Positions 60,357 to 64,000 of a DNA stretch of 64,000 nucleotides are shown here, piece by piece. The notes beneath the pieces are model-generated. The model worked only from the letters and a program-made list of their open reading frames with translations. It was not told the DNA's origin and did not search any database. The position numbers and the translations under genes were made by a program. Source of the stretch: Candidatus Nitrosotenuis uzonensis (GTDB lineage: Archaea > Thermoproteota > Nitrososphaeria > Nitrososphaerales > Nitrosopumilaceae). The stretch spans positions 248,001 to 312,000 of the forward strand of contig NZ_CBTY010000006.1 in the NCBI RefSeq assembly GCF_000723185.1, written 5' to 3'. Position 1 is the stretch's first letter; each line of letters opens with the position of its first letter.

Positions 60357-61202
60357 ATGAGTTACGCTCATCCAGAAGTACTAGTTGACACCGAATGGGT
60401 GTCAAAGAATCTCAACAACGCCAATACGCAAATAGTGGAGGTCGATTATGATCCTGAAAATGGATACAGAAAAGGCCACATTACAGGGGCAAGGTTGGTG
60501 TGGTGGAGGCGTGACATAAACGACCCTCAGACGCGTGATATTGTAAACAAGCAGCAGTTTGAAGCACTGATGTCAAAAAACGGAATAAAGCCAGATACTG
60601 AGGTGATTCTTTATGGCGATTTTAACAACTGGTTTGCTGCTTTTGCATTCTGGGTTTTCAAGTATTATGGCCACAAAAACGTGAAGATAATGAACGGCGG
60701 CAGGAAAAAATGGGAGCTTGAAAAGCGACCATATGTTACTGAAGAGCCTGCAATCGCATCTACAAACTATGTAGCACAGCCGCCTGACGAGGGGCTGAGG
60801 GCATACCTGTTCGATGTGAGACGCGCCCTTGACAAAAGCGAGATTGCTCTAGTTGATGTGCGTTCTCCAAAAGAGTTCACAGGTGAGATTACTGCACCAC
60901 CAGAATATCCGATGGAACACGCGCAGAGAGGCGGACACATTCCAAAGGCGCAGAATATACCGTGGGCAACCGCAATAAATGACGCTGACGGTACGTTCAA
61001 GTCAGTAGAAGAGCTAAAGCAGAACTACGTTCCAAAGGGAATCACACCAGATAAGGAGGTCATTTGCTACTGCAGAATCGGCGAACGCTCTTCACATTCA
61101 TGGTTTGTCTTAAAGTACCTTCTTGGATACCCGCAGGTAAGGAACTATGATGGTTCGTGGACCGAATGGGGAAACATGATAGGCAACCCTATTGAAAAGT
61201 AA
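60357..61202 (+). CDS. Thiosulfate sulfurtransferase (rhodanese)
   Basis: A 281-residue two-domain rhodanese. The N-terminal half begins SYAHPEVLVDTEWVSKNL. The C-terminal domain has IALVDVRSPKEFTG and the active-site loop VICYCRIGERSSHSWF with Cys near 239. The CRIGER loop identifies a thiosulfate-type enzyme, distinct from the neighbour at 58236. A short hypothetical gene follows after 1 nt. Confidence 0.92.
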   Translation: MSYAHPEVLVDTEWVSKNLNNANTQIVEVDYDPENGYRKGHITGARLVWWRRDINDPQTRDIVNKQQFEALMSKNGIKPDTEVILYGDFNNWFAAFAFWVFKYYGHKNVKIMNGGRKKWELEKRPYVTEEPAIASTNYVAQPPDEGLRAYLFDVRRALDKSEIALVDVRSPKEFTGEITAPPEYPMEHAQRGGHIPKAQNIPWATAINDADGTFKSVEELKQNYVPKGITPDKEVICYCRIGERSSHSWFVLKYLLGYPQVRNYDGSWTEWGNMIGNPIEK

Positions 61203-61203
61203 G

Positions 61204-61515
61204 TTGAGCCAAGAACTACCAATTCTAAAAAAAGGCGCATACTATACAATCCGCGACGGTCAGGACGATCTGATAATGGAGGACAGGACAAAACGCGGTC
61301 TCACAGTCCGAGAAAGGTCGCTAGATGAGAAGATACCAGTCCTTGCAGACAAGGGTATGATTCATGATATGGACGGCATAGGGCACAAGGTTGCGATAAG
61401 ATGGTATTTTCCCAAAAAAGAGTACGATCTTGCAAAAGTGCTAGTGCATGCGGAGTCCATGGAAAAAAGGTATGCCGAGCTTCGTGAGCTTACGTGTCCG
61501 GACGATTCTGAATAG
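61204..61515 (+). CDS. Conserved hypothetical protein
   Basis: A 103-residue protein without a family I recognise. It reads SQELPILKKGAYYTIRDG, then KTKRGLTVRE-like basic stretch and ends LRELTCPDDSE. The TTG at 61204 is preferred (1 nt after the rhodanese stop); 61192 would overlap. Position suggests it works with the rhodanese, perhaps as a sulfur-accepting or structural partner, but this is inference. Confidence 0.55.
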   Translation: MSQELPILKKGAYYTIRDGQDDLIMEDRTKRGLTVRERSLDEKIPVLADKGMIHDMDGIGHKVAIRWYFPKKEYDLAKVLVHAESMEKRYAELRELTCPDDSE

Positions 61516-61521
61516 AGAAGA

Positions 61522-62515
<994 letters not shown>

Positions 62516-62542
62516 AAACGTCTGGTATATTCTGAGGATGTA

Positions 62543-64000
62543 ATGGCAGTAAATCCATTTACAATCTTTGTATTTGACATTTTCATATTCTCTGCCATTT
62601 TACTTACTGTGTACACTGTGAACTTTTATTATTTGGCGTTCCGCTCCATTAGAAGAAAGGACAAGTATCCGGTGGCCTCGCTTGGGACACCGACCGTGAC
62701 TATCCAACTTCCAATCTACAACGAAAAATACGTGGCAGCAAGGCTGGTCAAATCCGTGTGCGATATGGATTATCCAAAAGATAGAATGAAGATAATGGTG
62801 CTTGACGATTCTGACGATGAGACCGTCGAGATAATAAGCGACCTTGTCACTGAATACAAGAAAAAAGGATATGATATTGCACACATCAGGCGTGGGACAA
62901 GAAAAGGCTACAAGGCAGGCGCTCTCAAGTACGCGATGAATCTTACTGACACCGAATTTGTCGCAATATTTGATGCCGATTTTATACCGCCGTCATGGTT
63001 TTTGAAACGTGCGATCCCGTATTTTGCGTCACCAAATATAGGTCTGGTGCAGTGCAGGTGGGGACACGTCAATGAGAATTATTCGGCAATGACACAGGCA
63101 CAGGCACTGAGCCTTGACTTCCACTTTCTAATTGAGCAAAAGGCAAAGAGCAACTCACACCTTTACATGAACTTTAATGGCACTGCAGGTATATGGAGAA
63201 CTGAGTGTATCGATGATGCAGGTGGATGGCATACGTCTACGCTTGTAGAAGATCTTGATCTGAGCTATAGGGCACAGATGAAAGGATGGAAGTGCATATT
63301 TATCCCGGATATAGTTGTCGACGCAGAGCTGCCGGTCCAGATGAATGCTGCAAAAAGACAGCAGTTCAGGTGGGCAAAAGGGGCAATACAATGTGCCGTC
63401 AAACTGCTTGGGGATATACTGATAAAAAGAAACATTCCGTTCGAGACCAAGATACAGGCATTTGTGCAGCTTACAAGGCACTTTGGGTATCCGCTTTTGC
63501 TCATCCAGTTTTTGGCATTGCCTATATTGCTTGCAGCCAACATAAACTTGCATGTGGTAAAATTCGTGCCAGCCCTTACGATAGCCACGTATCTTGCAAT
63601 GGGTCCTGTCGCATATCTTCTTGTCATATACAATGTATGGGGAAAGAACTGGAAGCAAAAGGCAAAGATTCTACCATACCTTCTGATCTATTCTGCAGGC
63701 ATGGCAGTCAATAACACAGTGGCAGTATTTGATGGAATGTTTGGCAAAAAAAATGAGTTCCTGCGGACGCCAAAATATGGCATAGTGAACAAATCAGATG
63801 ATTGGCGAGATAAAGCGTACAACCTGCCGTTCACAAAGACAACACTGCTTGAGATCTTCTTTGGAGTATACGGACTGATTGGAATAATGATTGCGATATT
63901 CTCAAAAAATCCTGTGTTTGCACCGATCATTGCAATACCGACAATAGGGTTCTTTTACATCGCATACCTTAGCTTTGCACACTCTAAATTTAAAAGAAAT
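62543..64000 (+). CDS. Family 2 glycosyltransferase, membrane-bound (open at right edge)
   Basis: At least 486 codons with no stop in the window. An N-terminal membrane helix (FDIFIFSAILLTVYTVNFYY) precedes a GT-A catalytic domain: TVTIQLPIYNEKYVAARL, the DxD in FDADFIPPSW, the acid in TLVEDLDLSYRAQMKGW and QQFRWAKGAI (QxxRW). Several C-terminal membrane helices follow. This is the cellulose-synthase-like processive GT2 layout, likely making a surface polysaccharide or glycolipid. The ATG at 62543 is the only good start. Confidence 0.9.
   Translation, partial: MAVNPFTIFVFDIFIFSAILLTVYTVNFYYLAFRSIRRKDKYPVASLGTPTVTIQLPIYNEKYVAARLVKSVCDMDYPKDRMKIMVLDDSDDETVEIISDLVTEYKKKGYDIAHIRRGTRKGYKAGALKYAMNLTDTEFVAIFDADFIPPSWFLKRAIPYFASPNIGLVQCRWGHVNENYSAMTQAQALSLDFHFLIEQKAKSNSHLYMNFNGTAGIWRTECIDDAGGWHTSTLVEDLDLSYRAQMKGWKCIFIPDIVVDAELPVQMNAAKRQQFRWAKGAIQCAVKLLGDILIKRNIPFETKIQAFVQLTRHFGYPLLLIQFLALPILLAANINLHVVKFVPALTIATYLAMGPVAYLLVIYNVWGKNWKQKAKILPYLLIYSAGMAVNNTVAVFDGMFGKKNEFLRTPKYGIVNKSDDWRDKAYNLPFTKTTLLEIFFGVYGLIGIMIAIFSKNPVFAPIIAIPTIGFFYIAYLSFAHSKFKRN

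Overview
This window is a continuous piece of an ammonia-oxidising-type thaumarchaeal (Nitrososphaerota) chromosome. The evidence is an unsplit RNA polymerase subunit A, archaeal ribosomal proteins (L30e, L18e, L19e, L32e, L37Ae), an archaeal exosome, Cbf5, DTD2, prefoldin, a CofE ligase, S-layer-type secreted domains and tRNA genes with short introns. By eye the base composition is moderate (roughly 40-45% G+C), which fits a mid-GC lineage such as Nitrosotenuis better than Nitrosopumilus; that placement is inference. Many genes start at TTG or GTG about 25-30 nt downstream of a TATA-like box, which suggests widespread leaderless transcription.

Layout. 1-6.4 kb: 3' end of rpoA, then three envelope genes (MgtC/SapB, an S-layer-domain secreted protein, a double-Kazal secreted protein), then rpl30e-nusA-rps12-rps7. 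6.4-8.6 kb: tRNA-Gln(CTG) with two putative introns, a YkgJ-type cysteine-cluster protein and a flavin oxidoreductase. 8.7-14.3 kb: alaS-leuS. 14.3-21.1 kb: stalk protein P1, a TRIC-type channel, rpl10/rpl1, an Lrp regulator, rpl11-spt5-secE (secE is only 54 codons), dtdA, a methyltransferase-like protein, rpl19e-rpl32e. 21.3-28.8 kb: pckA, a subtilase, superoxide dismutase, a cupin, pfdA-ftsY-argF. 28.8-35.5 kb: the spc-type tail rpl18-rps5-rpl30-rpl15-secY-adk-DUF106-cmk-cbf5. 35.5-40.4 kb: inositol phosphate synthase; tRNA-Ser(GGA) carrying a 627-bp integrated segment with a RelBE-like pair; an LhgO-like oxidase; a 2-hydroxyacid dehydrogenase. 40.4-51.1 kb: two-subunit 2-oxoacid:ferredoxin oxidoreductase whose beta subunit contains an intein, lineage-specific proteins, cofE, and two consecutive LeuC/LeuD-type enzymes. 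51.1-53.7 kb: nucleotidyltransferase, rps9-rpl13-rpl18e-rpoD. 53.8-59 kb: SBDS-exosome-L37Ae-Pcc1-prefoldin-XPF-rhodanese. 59-64 kb: Nob1, NAD kinase, a second rhodanese, a ferredoxin fusion and a family 2 glycosyltransferase running off the right edge.

Most of the window is informational core (transcription, translation, RNA decay, secretion) with central carbon and amino-acid metabolism between. The most notable items are the LAGLIDADG intein placed exactly between the first two predicted iron-sulfur cysteines of the oxidoreductase beta subunit, and a toxin-antitoxin pair bounded by 29-bp direct repeats at the 3' end of tRNA-Ser with no integrase. Others are a (PEPK)n tail on FtsY, tandem duplicated secreted Kazal modules inserted in the rpo-rps operon, and tandem aconitase-family dehydratases.
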